From positions 186,001 to 250,000 of the forward strand of contig QNQO01006969.1 of NCBI GenBank assembly GCA_003290165.1: a stretch of 64,000 bases of DNA. The letters are read 5' to 3'. The notes below the pieces were generated by a model. That model saw only the letters and a list, made by a program, of their open reading frames with translations. It made no database searches and was not told where the DNA came from. Made by a program: the position numbers and the translations under genes. The stretch's first letter is position 1; each line of letters starts with the position of its first letter. Shown in pieces: positions 12,340 through 23,115 of the stretch. This DNA is from Berberis thunbergii (Eukaryota > Streptophyta > Magnoliopsida > Ranunculales > Berberidaceae).

Positions 12340-12930
12340 AAGATTTTGGATTTCTTAGACCAATTCTAAACACTCCCATGGCGCTTCACACCATCCCATC
12401 ACAACTGCCATTGCAAATTCTGAGCGTGTTTGCACCCAAGCTCCTTTACATTGTAGCAACATCGCGCTCCGTAGGCCTATTAAGATTGCGTCTAGCTCAA
12501 CCTGAGTAATGTTATGATGAGTGCTACTAGCAGATGCTAAAAGTTCAGTATACCTACATTATCTCTAATAATGCAACAACAACATGCCCTATTATTTGAT
12601 AATGAGTCATCTGTGTTTATATATTATCACCCTGTAGAAGGAGCATTCCAATTGCAAAACTAACTACTAGTCAATATGAATTAAGCTTTATTTCCTAATT
12701 CCTCGCATCATAGCTATTGATCCCTTGCTAGTGCCTCCTAACACAATATTTGATTATTGCAATAATGTATTCTTCTGATTTAGCGATCGAGTTGTACACT
12801 CTATTGCACCTTTCAATCCACAAATTCTTCACCATCACCACCACAATAATGGTTTCTATAATGTTGGAGATGTTGGCTTGAGTTGAGCATGCAAATTTAG
12901 TCTCATATAGGGTAATGAACAACATCATGT
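12340..12930 (-). pseudogene. LINE fragment: RNase H-like C-terminal domain
   Basis: Minus-strand frames show WIERCNRVYN near the right side and, further left, CCIIRD and QVELDAILIGLR, the plant L1-like pattern of zf-RVT end followed by the RVT_3 RNase H domain. It is broken by stops. This is the 3' continuation of the LINE whose other parts are at 13491-13672, 39783-44166 and 56045-56165. I found no poly(A)/poly(T) end; the MULE element sits just left. Confidence 0.7.
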
Positions 12931-12942
12931 GAAGTTAATAAT

Positions 12943-13490
12943 GGATTGAATATGTACTCAATAGAAACAAAGCCTTTTGGGGGCAGTTGAGCCTAATTCG
13001 TAAAAACTCTTCACCCTGGCACGATGGGTGTTTGCGTTGGGGACAATATCGTTACTTGAAATATTTGTATAATAATCTCGTATGCATGCTGTGAGGTGGT
13101 TTCGGAGGGCTTCGCCACTTGTGTTCAGAGTCGAGGGTTTGGCGAGTTAGTAGTGCACAATAGTACATTGCCTTTTGGCGTAATTGAGCCCCATTTGTAA
13201 AAATCCCACACTTGAGTGATACAGCCTACAAGTGTCTAAATTGAGGATAATATTGTTACTTGAAACATGTCTGTTGTCCAACAATCTTGTAAAAACTCCA
13301 CACCAAGGCACGACGGGTGACTAAGTTGGAGACAACTCCGTTGCTTGAGACATGTTTGTTGGCTAGTAATCCCGTGTGCATGATGTGATGTGGTTCTAGG
13401 GGGGCTTTACCCAACATATAATCTTCATATAAGAAGAAGAAATATTGATATTTAGTATTATCCATTCCCATTTCTAGGCATGGTCCCTAG
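12943..13490. repeat. Insertion with three diverged ~115-bp repeats
   Basis: Three related units (about 12970-13110, 13165-13275 and 13276-13410) share phrases such as GTAAAAACTC, CACGA-GGGTG, GGACAAT-TCGTTACTTGA and ATGCATG-TGTGA-GTGGTT. The block separates two consecutive parts of the minus-strand LINE, so it is probably an inserted repeat of unknown class. No terminal repeats were identified. Confidence 0.6.
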
Positions 13491-13672
13491 GCATCCTATT
13501 GCACATGGATATAGTTTATTTCCATACGCTCCTAAAAAGAAATACAATCTTTTTCATGTCTATTCTCATTCGAAAAATATATGAAAAGTACAATCTTTTC
13601 CATGTCTACAAAAAGAACAATTATCATTATCAACAATGTTCTTCCTCCGAAGGAAAACAAAAGTGGGGGCAA
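13491..13672 (-). pseudogene. LINE fragment: zf-RVT zinc-finger segment
   Basis: On the minus strand the frame reads IVDNDNCSFC followed by a His and FFE, the zf-RVT pattern. It is the direct continuation, in frame, of the LINE segment that ends at 39783 with LLKKV. The two halves were separated by the insertion of LTR element X between 13673 and 39782. Confidence 0.75.
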
Positions 13673-15102
13673 TGATGTAGATTTTTCAAACCTAAATTAA
13701 TAGGCTATTAAATCTAATTGTTATACCGCAAGTGCATGATTATTTTAGCATTAGACAATGACAAATACAGGTCGATCCCAAGAGGATTGAAGACACAATT
13801 GAAAACTAAAATTTTTTAAGACTAATTTAAAAGGAGGGTTACAACGATTGAAAATTCCAAATTAACGAAATAAAATTAAGCAATTAAAATTGAATTAATA
13901 AGGACAATTGAGAAGTGAACCAAGACATCAAATTCACTATAGGTTTTTTCAAGAATTGTTTAAACCTAACTAACTGTTTTCATTAAAGTGAGAAACACAA
14001 GGGATGAATAATCTGCTGCTTGCATTGATGTTGATGATGTGATCGTTAAAAACCTTAGAATTAGTCTAAATTCAAGTCAATTTCAACAAAAGTTTAAAAC
14101 CTAGCATTGAATGTCTTGTGACAGCAAACACAATCACATGTTTAACATAATCAATTAAAACATGCTTCAAATATTAACAAAAAATACTCTAACTACCGAC
14201 TAGTTTATATTTTCCGATATAACCGGTGAAAACAATTCATTAATAGTCAGAAATTAATTGTATTATACAATTACGTATATCAAAAACAGTAAATCAAATT
14301 AAACAAACTCTAGAAACCTATTGTTTTATCTTCACCACGGCGTGTGATTTAATAACTCAGGGTTTGATCGCGGCAACAACGTTGGTCAACTCCATAATGA
14401 ATTTTCTTCAAAATCCTCCTGGCTGGTGGTTGGTTGTTGTCTTGATGGAGGTGGTTTGCGACGTGGTTGCAAGAAGAGGTAATGGCGATATGGTGGCCAG
14501 ATCGTCTGTGAATCTGCTGCAAAATAGAGAGGCGTGGCGATGGGTGCTGCAATGATGATCTGCTGGTGGATGCAAGATGAAAGGTGGTCTGTGAGATGCA
14601 AGAGAGGAAGGTCGAGATTGTGAAGGTGGCATGATGGGTATGTTCATCAAGGATAAAGGTTCATGAGGGTTATTGGTGATGGAGGCTTTGTTACTGTTCA
14701 TTGGCGGAGGATGGCGAGATGGAAAAGTGAAGAAGAACTGGTTGTGGCAGTGTGGAGAGATGGCTTTGTCTCTGCCAAGAGAGGAAGAAGAAGTAGGGCT
14801 CGATGGAGGTGGTTTGTTGTGATGGAAGGAAAGAAGAGAGGCGTGAAGGAGAGAGGTGGTGAGGGATGGCACTTGTCTGTATCTCCAATCAAAAGGGGGG
14901 AAGTAGGGCTACCAATGAGAGAGGTGGTGATCGTGGTTTTTAAAAAGGATGAGGAAATAAAGCCTCTCTTTTAACTTTGGGCTGGGGCTTTAAATGGATT
15001 CACATGGGTTTGGGTTTGGCTTTGGCTTTGATGGGTTTTGGCATATGATTGTAGTGGCGACTTGCAATTTTACTCGCCACTTTGTACTGCCATTTGAACC
15101 TG
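13673..15102 (-). repeat. Left (3') LTR of outer element X, truncated
   Basis: It starts TGATGTAGATTTTTC and aligns along its length with 38155-39626 (shared phrases include CTAAATTAATAGGCTA, TGACAAATAC, AAACAAACTCTAGAAACC and GATGGGTTTTGGCATA). Similarity ends abruptly at about 15102; the last ~156 bp of the right copy are missing here, and sequence of the Tat antisense ORF follows. The outer flank GGCAA (13668-13672) matches GATAA (39783-39787) at 3 of 5, both differences being transitions. Confidence 0.8.
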
Positions 15103-15518
15103 TCAAATAGTTGTTGCTCGTGATCAGGTGGCGTTCATTGAGCGAAAGCTGGCAGGACACATCCTGGTCCTTTCTCACGTTCTTCGGCAATTTGATTCAT
15201 TGAAGGCATAGTGCATAGAGTATGCAAGGGCCGCAGATTCTGCACAAACGTTGTTGAGGGAACTTGAGGCCATTTGTGACACGTTTGCTTCTGATCTTGA
15301 AACGTCTAAAGTTGAATTGGGTAAGTTGCAGTCCCGTCTGGATGCTGCTAAGAAATAGTTGTCCGACCGAAAGGCTGAACGTGACGAGGGCATTCGTTCT
15401 GTTGAGGAATGTTCTACTCCTAAGGCTTCTGTGACTCGAATCGCTCAACTAAATTCCGAGTTTGTCGATACCAAGTATGCGGTATCCACTAGAATTGTGG
15501 TTGTTGTTAGAGAATTAG
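15103..15518 (+). pseudogene. Antisense-ORF fragment of the Tat gypsy, first part
   Basis: The plus strand reads as a coiled-coil-rich protein with heptad-like segments such as LLRELEAICDTFASDLETS and KLQSRLDAAKK, interrupted by stops (for example TAG after LKA and after AAKK). The reading frame continues after the CACTA insertion at 25776. It lies downstream of pol of the minus-strand gypsy but in the opposite direction, which is where Tat-lineage elements of plants carry an extra antisense ORF. The N-terminal part is missing, cut at the junction with the X LTR at 15102. Confidence 0.6.
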
Positions 15519-15964
15519 CACTACAAAAAACGAAGTCTAAAACGGCACTTTCAAGGCGGCGTTTCAAACGAAGCGCCGGTAAAACAGAACCAATAACGAC
15601 GTTTAGGATACCAAGCGCCGGGAATAAACTGAGCCTAATGCACTGATGGCGTTTATAATGAAGCGCCGGTAAAGAGTGACCTAAATCGGCGTTTTAGGTA
15701 TACAGCGCCGGTATAGAGATACCAATACCGACGTTTATTTTCAGAAGCGCCGGTAACGATAAAAACGAAAATAATTTTTTTTTTTTGAAAACGCCGTATT
15801 AGATGTAATTAAGCGCCGGTAAAAAGTGAACAATACGGCCATTTTCAGAAAGTGTCGGTACAGAGTAACCCATACCGGCGTTTGAATCAAAGCATCGGTA
15901 ATTAAAACCAACATCGGCACTTTGTTTTGAAAGCGCCGGGCAAGATAAAAAAAACCCTCCACCC
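15519..15964. repeat. Left subterminal repeats of the CACTA element, part 1
   Basis: Dense array of AAGCGCCGGTA and its variants and inverses (GGCGTTT, CGGCACTTT), the presumed transposase-binding repeats of a CACTA element. The hAT at 15965 interrupts the array. Confidence 0.88.
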
Positions 15965-17029
15965 TAGGGCTGGGCATCCCATCCCGCGATCCCGATCCCG
16001 AGTCCTGATTTTTCCAGGTCTTAATGGAATTGAATAATTTCATCCCGTCCCGATCTAGAATGGGATGGGATGAGATGAAGATTTTCAATCCCGTCCCGTT
16101 CCGAGCTAATTTTTCACTCTGGTATTGATGAGTATTTTCTAGAATACGTCCCTCAACTTTCTGCCATTTAAACATTTAGAAGTACCTGCAATGCAGGTTT
16201 GGTAGCATATTTTTTGCAGTTACCTTTTACATAATTACTACATGAATATTAAACTCTCTCAAAGTTCAATTTGTATCTGATTATTTTTCTATTATCTTCC
16301 TACTAGATCATCAGATGATGGAACATGTCGTATCTAGGATATTAGGAATACCTATGCTAGTCCTCGCATTTACATTCCAAAGCCTTCAAATGCTATCACT
16401 GGTTTGTTTCAAGTTTACATAGTGTGTTTTGGTTGGTTGGTTGGCTGGGGTTTTGGAATTTGGTAACTGAAATCTTAACTTGTAATTAACTGCAGGGAAG
16501 AGCAATGGTCCCTCAACTAGCACCATGCTCTCAACTAGCACTGTTCCCTCAACTAGTACTGATCCACCAAGCCACCAAATATTGTGTTATGCATATAATG
16601 CTAGTGGAACGGTTTTTGTCACTGGTAACTCAGATACCTATGCAAGGGTAAAACTGAGTGTTATTCTTTGCGTTGTGTACATTATGTTTGTTTAAACTTG
16701 TTCTTCTATACTTAGCAAATATATTGTTCAAGATTGAAATGCACTGTTGGATGCATATGAGTTTCTTCTTCAAGAACAAACAATTTGCAGGTGTGGAATG
16801 CTTTGAAGTCTAACACAGATGAGTGCAAGCAATCAAATTATGAGATTGATTAAAGAAAATGAAATGCATATAATCAGAGCATGTTGATCTTGTCCCGTCC
16901 CGTATCAATCCCGTATGAACGGGATGGGTTTATCGATCTCGTCCCATCCCGTCCTGTATCGATCCCGTATGAACGAGATGGGATAGGGATGGGTTTATCT
17001 CGTCCCATCCCGTCCCGTGCCCACCCCTA
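15965..17029 (+). mobile_element. Pack-hAT: hAT element carrying a BRWD-type gene fragment, 1065 bp
   Basis: Ends TAGGGCTGGGCA / TGCCCACCCCTA match those of the hAT at 6024-6603, as does about 150 bp of the left arm (CATCCCGCGATCCCG, GATCTAGAATGGGATGGGAT). The flanks CTCCACCC and CTTCAACC agree at 6 of 8, a decayed 8-bp duplication. Between the arms lie three exons and two introns of a host gene. It is inserted in the subterminal array of the CACTA transposon. Confidence 0.88.
16307..16850 (+). pseudogene. Captured fragment of a BRWD/PHIP-type WD40-bromodomain gene
   Basis: Exons 16307-16401, 16496-16647 and 16791-16850 have GT-AG borders. The first reads SSDDGTCRI, then a stop (TAG at 16335-16337) where the family has Trp of a WD repeat, then RIYIPKPS. 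The second ends TVFVTGNSDTYAR and the third begins VWNALKSN, typical of plant WD40 proteins with a C-terminal bromodomain. The segment is only a small part of one WD40 propeller, so it is a non-functional transduplicate within the hAT. Confidence 0.82.
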
Positions 17030-17600
17030 CTTCAACCCATTCTGCTGATGAAAATAAAATTATGTTTTCTACAACATCACTTTAGATGTTACAAGCGCCG
17101 GTATTGGTTACCCTTAACCGGCGTTTGTGTTATGAAGCGCCGACCGAGATAAAACCCCGCCATCCTATCGCAAACAAAATTGTGTTTTTTTGAAATGCCC
17201 GTAGTGGCTGTAAATAAGAGCCGGTCAAAAGCTTACACTACCGGCGCTTCAAAACAAAAGCTTCGGTTAAGGGTAACCACTACCAGCGCGTTAAAACAAC
17301 AGCGCCAGTTAAGAGTAACCAATACCGGTGCGTTATTTAAGAAGCGTCGGTAACGATAAAAAACCCGCTAACCCATCCCGCTATGAAAATAAAATTTTGG
17401 TTTCGAAAACGCCGGTTTAGATGTATAAAGCACCGGTAAAAGCTAACAAGACTGGCGTTTATTGTAGAAGCGCCAGGAAAAAGCAAAAAAAAAACCCGTG
17501 AATTAATCCCGCTAATAAAAATAAAATTTTGTTTTGGAAATGCCGTATCAGGGGTTGAAAACGCCGGATTAGAGCGATAATATAAAATCCCTCCAGCGAT
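17030..17600. repeat. Left subterminal repeats of the CACTA element, part 2
   Basis: Continuation of the GCGCCGGTA array after the nested hAT. A larger unit is visible several times: GCGCCGG, then about 20 bp, AACCC, CATCCCGCT, GAAAATAAAATTTTG. Confidence 0.87.
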
Positions 17601-17611
17601 AATAAAAAACC

Positions 17612-17848
17612 GTCGAGTTCCCTCCTTCCTCTGCGCTCCCTCCTTCCTGCTGCGATCGTGATTCCCTCCTTCCTGCTGAGCTCGCGATTCCCTCCTTCCT
17701 GCTGCGCTCGCGACTTCCCTCCTTTCTCCTTCCCTCTCCTTAGCGCTTCTAGTCCTTCGTGACTTCGCTCATTCCGTCTTCCCTCCTTCGCTCTCTGTCT
17801 CTCTGTTGAAATCTCTCATACACTGTGGTGGTGGTGGTGGTACTCATT
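17612..17848 (+). repeat. CCCTCCTTCCTGCTG repeats and a GGT run upstream of the transposase
   Basis: Pyrimidine-rich short repeats (TTCCCTCCTTCCTGCTGCG, three to four times) followed by a (GGT)n run near 17830. The position is that of a 5' leader: a possible non-coding first exon ends near 17889 at AACTCAAG before a GTACAA donor. Confidence 0.65.
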
Positions 17849-18478
17849 CAAGAACATTCGAATAGCAACCAAAGAGAAGAAACTCAAGGTACAATCGAAT
17901 CTCTATTTGATGATTTCCAAATATAGGGTTTTTGGTTTTTGATGAATCTTTATTTTGTAATCGCTTTCGATTGGTTTTTGGTTTTTGGTACTAACTTCTG
18001 TACTTATTTAATTAATCATGGAAAAATGACCTATTTATAATCTCTCCTTGTGCCTTTGAGGACGGAATAATGGAAAAATGGGTCTTCAAATATTCATACT
18101 AACTTCTGTACTTATAACCAAGTCACCCTTATTCGTTCTTATGGATGTAAAATTATAAGCAAGTAATCTTTGTTCTTTTATATTGATATTTATATGTAGT
18201 TGTTGTTGTAAGTCTTGTTTTATTTTAACATCAATATTGAAAAACGGGCGTCTTACAAGTAGTAGTGTTTTTGTGTATGGGATGCTAACAAATAGTATTT
18301 GGGCTTATTCAGCTTTTATATGGCACTTATAGGTTGTCAGAAAATAACACCAAAAAAAAAAGGAAAAGAAAATAAAAGAGTTGATGTTTGAAATATGGTA
18401 ATTGAATAGTCATCAAATGTTATAATGTATTATTATTATTATGTTATGGCACTAGCTCACTTTTTGTGCATTTTTCAG

Positions 18479-19591
18479 GTATGGCGCCAAGACCACCGAC
18501 AAATGATAGGTCAGAGGAGTCGTCCCATAATGTTGAGTCAAATTCTTCTGGTATTTTTACTCACTCTAAACAATATAAAGCTCCATTTTTCTTATAGAAT
18601 TGTACTTAAAATTTACAATTTTTAACATTAATAATTTCCTTTACATAGGTAGCAACATGAATAGGAAAGCACGTGGACGAGCATTGGGACAGAAGGTAGC
18701 AATTCTACCAGAAGGATCAAAACTGAGTCTGGAATTTGATGACAGACATTGTGTAATAGGAGAGCACATTTTATTATGTGCGTCTCAACAAGGAATTGTC
18801 GTTCAAAACATGCAAATTACATCTATTGTTGCGCCATCATGGAGAAAACTTGACAAAGATGTAAAGGCCAAAATGCTTGAATCGTTATTGGTACGTATAT
18901 ATCTTATCATTATAATATGTGTATATATATATATATATATATATTGGTCACATATGCTAGATTTGATCAAATGTGCTCTTTTATTCAGGAGAAGTTTGAC
19001 ATAGGGGATGATCCAGAAGTAAAGAAGTTGTTAATGAAGGAAATGGGGAAAAAATGGAGGGACTATCGATCTGATTTGAAGAAGAATTATTATGATACAC
19101 ATGAGATAGATGAGGAACGACTTCAAAATCGACCACCATTTGTAAAAGAAGAAGATTGGAAATGGTTGATAAAAGAACATTGGGGAACGCCAAAGGTTAA
19201 GGTATGTACCTAAACATTAATATCACACTTGATTATAATATACTAGCCAAACCTTAATTCTTGATGATATAGTTTTTCGAATCCGTTTTTAATAAATTCA
19301 GGAATTGTGTGATAAAAATAAAGAAAGGCGTGACACACAACAAATGCTTCATCATGTAGGCAGAAAATCCTTTGCCATACTTGAGGATGAAGAGGTTAAG
19401 TACAAAATGTTTGAAATTTTCGATTTGAATATCAACTTAGTAATAAATATATTTACTCATTTGTGTATGTTTTCTATTGTTGTCAGATGAAAAGGACAGG
19501 AGTTCGTCCATCTTGTATTAGGATGTTTGAGCTTGCTTATACAAGCAAAGATGGATCATATTCAGTACTTTACACAGGGACAATCAACTGA
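18479..19591 (+). CDS. CACTA-encoded transposase of Transposase_24 (Ptta/En/Spm) type, C-terminally short
   Basis: Exons 18479-18550 (ATG at 18481, MAPRPPTNDRS), 18649-18890, 18989-19201, 19302-19394 and 19487-19591 join in phase through GT-AG introns. Recognisable motifs are LSLEFDDRHCVIG, the GKKWRDYRSDLKK block, RPPFVKEEDWKWLI and GRKSFAILEDEE, which define the plant transposase (Ptta/En/Spm, PF03004) family, here about 240 residues. The family usually continues with a polar, coiled-coil tail; this copy stops at a TGA at 19589-19591 soon after RTGVRPS. This is the TNPA-like DNA-binding partner rather than the catalytic TNPD. It sits right after the left subterminal region, as in other CACTA elements. 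It may be truncated. Confidence 0.82.
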
Positions 19592-20085
19592 GATGCTGCT
19601 ATCGCAAAATGTTCATGCCTTGGTGGTTCGAACTTCTGTATGGTTGCTTCGAGCCACTTAGTTCAGCTTCACTTCCTACCCCTTTTCAAGTTCCTTTTGC
19701 TAAAACAACTATACTGGAAATTCAGTACTCTTCAGTGAGTAACAAAGCTTCTTTGGTTAGACATATCAGCATTCTCAATAACCGGTTTTACTGTTTCTCC
19801 CACATCCGTGAGCGCTATTGGTGATTCACTAGTCACCCTGTTATAAGGAATCATCCATTACAGAAGTTGAATTGAGCAGCTGCAACTAACTTGATATTCC
19901 CTTTTAGTTTATGGATGAATACTTTTTTTATAGAATCGATTTGTAATATGCAGGTTAATGAAGCTGTTGTTACTAGCTGGTTATTTTTCTGTTATTTGGT
20001 TATTGGAGGTAAGCTGTAAATTCGATTGTGCATGTCTTTTCTATTCTTCATTTTATTAGACAACGTTGTTATCCATATTTTATTC

Positions 20086-20232
20086 AACAACAGTAAGGCT
20101 ATTAGGGAGGGAATGTGTTTCATGATGGATCCTTTCTTGGGAAAGAAAGTATGTTACGTGCAATTTCCACAAAGGTTTGATGGTATTGATCGTCACGATC
20201 GATATGCTAACAGGAATACTGTTTTCTTTGAT
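20086..20232 (+). pseudogene. Captured cellulose synthase (CESA-type) fragment
   Basis: The frame reads [34 protein letters not shown] and [10 protein letters not shown], which is the highly conserved catalytic-core region of plant cellulose synthases and related Csl proteins. Only about 49 residues are present, without the D,D,D,QxxRW context, so it cannot be functional. It is in transposase orientation within the CACTA element. Confidence 0.92.
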
Positions 20233-20340
20233 GCAAGTATATTTGAGCTGTCTCTGTTCTGAATCTGAAGTGTATTTTTCTTACATTTTAAGCACCTGCA
20301 CTTAAGTTGTGTGCATTCCTGAAACATCCCTGCATTTCAC

Positions 20341-20676
20341 AAGCAATTCATTGTTTATGCTGTGAAAGTTGGTTTGGACTTTGATACCTTTGTTTCGGGT
20401 GCTTTAGTCACTATTTATGCGAAATTTTGATTGATTGAAGATGCTAGATTTTTGTTTGATGAGATGACTGATATCAGGATGTGTTAAGAATGGAGATGAA
20501 GATCATGTTCTTTGGCTCTACCATCAGATGAGGGAGTCAAGAATCCATCCCGATGAGTATACTTTCGCAGCACTTATTTTATTCACATGTTTTGAAATTG
20601 GATTGTAGCTCATACCCTTTTGTAGGAACCACTGGACTCTGCTGCTCATGTTCTCCTGTCAAATATATATGCTATC
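20341..20676 (+). pseudogene. Captured PPR-protein gene fragment
   Basis: Segments read VYAVKVGLDFDTFVSGALV, EDARFLFDEM, LWLYHQMRESRIHPDEYTF and, at the right end, DSAAHVLLSNIYA, the pattern of a plant PLS-class pentatricopeptide protein with E-type motif. The pieces are in different frames, separated by a TGA and internal deletions, so the fragment is a patchwork of two or three parts of one PPR gene. Confidence 0.82.
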
Positions 20677-21086
20677 AAATATATAAGTAGACCCTGCTGG
20701 CTTCTACACATTTGTTCATATGTTTATGCACTTCACATAGAGCCTAAGTTATATGCCATCATTTTTCTATTCGCAATGTGCAGGGAGATATCTTCTTGGA
20801 ACAGAATTTGGCACTGGAATCTGACTACTGATATAGCATTGTGCTTCTTCACGAAAGCCTCTTTCTAGTGCTATTCTTTGCTTTTGTTTGAAATGGCTCC
20901 AAAAAAAGCTGTAGAAAGGTGAGAGAGCAATTGGATGGAGTGATCATAAATTCAAAATATTGGAGTTTGTTCTGGTTATATGATGTCTCCTATTTATGGT
21001 GTCTTGTGCTCTAGTTGTAGGACTGATTGAGGCGATCACATTACGAGTCATGGATGTTTGCTGGATTGTATGAGCAACAAGTTTTC

Positions 21087-21328
21087 ATGGTGAGACCACT
21101 TGTACTATTGTTTTTCTGTTTATTGGTCTCAACAGAAGTGAAGAGTCGGAGTTCAAATACTAGCTCTACATTGAAAAGGCCAAGTGTTGTGAATATTGGT
21201 GCTCTGCTTTCTTTCAATTCAACTATTGGAGAAGTGGCAATGCCAGCAATAAATGCTGCAGTTTATGATGTTAATTCAGATTCCAGAATTCTTCTAGGCA
21301 CAACATTGAAAGTGGAGAAGTCTCAAGG
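21087..21328 (+). pseudogene. Captured glutamate receptor-like (GLR) first-exon fragment
   Basis: Starting at ATG 21087 the frame has a hydrophobic signal-like segment (LVLLFFCLLVS), then RPSVVNIGALLSFNSTIG and AINAAVYDVNSDSRIL, matching the signal peptide and start of the extracellular ligand-binding domain of plant GLR channels. It ends at a GT donor-like site after EKSQ. About 80 residues are present. It is in the CACTA interior in transposase orientation. Confidence 0.88.
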
Positions 21329-21425
21329 TAACAAGATTGTCCATTTGTTAGATAGAAGCTATTTTGATTCTTGCTTCTATGAATGATCATTTGAAGTTCT
21401 ATGGCATTCATCAACTGATAATTTA

Positions 21426-21602
21426 GGTTCAATGGGATGAAACTTCTTCCAATCTTGTGCTCCCTGAAAGAGTGTCTCCATAGAAAATGAGCTGCTTGAG
21501 ATCAGAAACATGAGGTGCCCTTCATTTGTACCCAAGCCAAAGAGAGCTCGTGCTCGTCATTCATCATCATCATCATCTCCTGAATCTTCTTTATTGATAA
21601 AT
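21426..21602 (+). pseudogene. Captured auxin response factor (ARF) fragment
   Basis: The start reads VQWDETSSN and ERVSP, the end of the ARF middle (Auxin_resp) domain where ARFs read VQWDE, then RVSPWEIE; here a stop replaces the Trp. Further on a second frame reads VPKPKRAR then a Ser run and PESSLL, like the following linker of ARF2-type proteins. The fragment is short, frameshifted and non-functional. Confidence 0.75.
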
Positions 21603-22611
21603 GATGGTTAGTAATCATTTTCCCGCTTTTCATTTATGACAAAGAAAATCCCTTGCAGACTTTAATTGGTGCATTATATGTATATTTGATTGGTCTGGTT
21701 TGATTCTACATTTTAGACTTGCTTCCTGTGCCAATGGAGCCAAGACCACCACCTCAAAGACAATTTGGGGTCTTAGAATTAACTTAGATATTGTCAGCTT
21801 CAGGAATCACTAATGCCAAAACCAAAAACCTTATACTTAGAACAGTTTAAACATGATTTTTAGCTAGATCCTGAGCCATGTATCTAGAGAAAATTTCCTG
21901 TCAGAAAAATCAAACAAACAGCCAAGTTTATGAATTTTTAATAGCTTAAAAACAGCAGAGAGAGGGGATTTGAGCTAAGCATTTTGCATCATTATCAGAT
22001 TTCACTAACACTGGACAGCAAGCTCTGTTTTGACAGAGTGCTCTGTCCTGATGCCCTCTGTTGCTTGATTTTTTTTTCTGCTGTTAGTGTGATGGTGTGC
22101 TGGAATTCAGCAGGGGATTGGGCTAGAGTCAGCTGGGTATGGTGTTTTTATTGCTTACAAGGTCAGTCGGGTATGGTGTTTTTACTGCTTCCAAGTATAT
22201 GGTTGCAACTTGGGATGTTAAGGAAAATCTACATACAAATATATTGGTATGATGAGTATTGGTTTCTCTGCTCTTTTTTCACATGTATAGAAATTGTGAG
22301 CAAGCTTGTCTAAGAGTGTCCATAGGTAATTAGAATACTTTAAATTTCTACCTAGCCTGCACTAGCCAGATCAAGTCATGAAACTCTGCCTACAGACTGT
22401 GGCTTGCGCTGTAATGGTTCGGTGCCAATGTTATCACTTCCATTGCTAAGTTTCATTTAAGTCACATATCGATGCCTGTTATAGCTTACTATTTTTAGAT
22501 TTTAGAAGCTGTGCTGTGCGATATGGTACACATATACATGCAGAGGAACAGGTTGCCTTCTGGTCTATTTGCAACATGGTGCTCACTCTCTTTATCCTTC
22601 TGTATTTGCAG

Positions 22612-22806
22612 CAAAATAAACAGATTTTGATTGATGTTGTTGTCCATGCTGTAAATGAGGACTATGTTGAGATGGAAAATGATTTCACCAGACTTGGTTT
22701 CCTTGCTAGTGGAACAGATGTAGCTCCCATAGTTACAGCTTTAGAAGCTATTTGGCAGACTCATCCGGAAAAAGACTAGCAGATTTTAATTTTCGCAGTG
22801 TTACTG
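22612..22806 (+). pseudogene. Captured ABC1-type kinase (ABC1K/ADCK) exon
   Basis: Bounded by a TTTGCAG acceptor and a GGTAATG donor, the exon reads VVHAVNEDYVEMENDF, TRLGFLASGTDVAP and TALEAIWQ, followed after a frameshift by LADFNFRSVTG. This is a characteristic C-terminal exon of plastid ABC1-like kinases. The frameshift near 22775 shows it is not maintained. Confidence 0.85.
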
Positions 22807-23115
22807 GTAATGTTAATATCCTTCTTGCCTCCTTCCCTAGCACTCAATCAATTACTGTCTCATGAACCGAAGACTTTTTGGAATGGGTAGCTCCACCCAA
22901 ATAACACACTATTTTCATTATTTAGTTTTCAATACAAACTCTACCTACATGTCCCAAAAAAAAAACCCTCTGCATCAGATTTTCAGACCATGCATATTTT
23001 GGAGATGAAAACATGTCCACATAACCTACCTTTTCTCCTCTATTTTAGACACAATACCATACTAGATTGAAGGCACAAAGTCCATTAGCATCTCTTCATT
23101 CAATTCACAAACACC

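Noticed and set aside
14408..14974. Overlapping long frames on both strands (154 and 103 residues)
   Set aside because: They lie inside the X LTR, are low in complexity (His/Pro/Ser or Arg/Gly rich) and are not conserved as frames in the other LTR copy.
19700..19850. Possible further captured gene fragment on the minus strand of the CACTA
   Set aside because: A short open stretch is present but I do not recognise a family and splice borders are weak.
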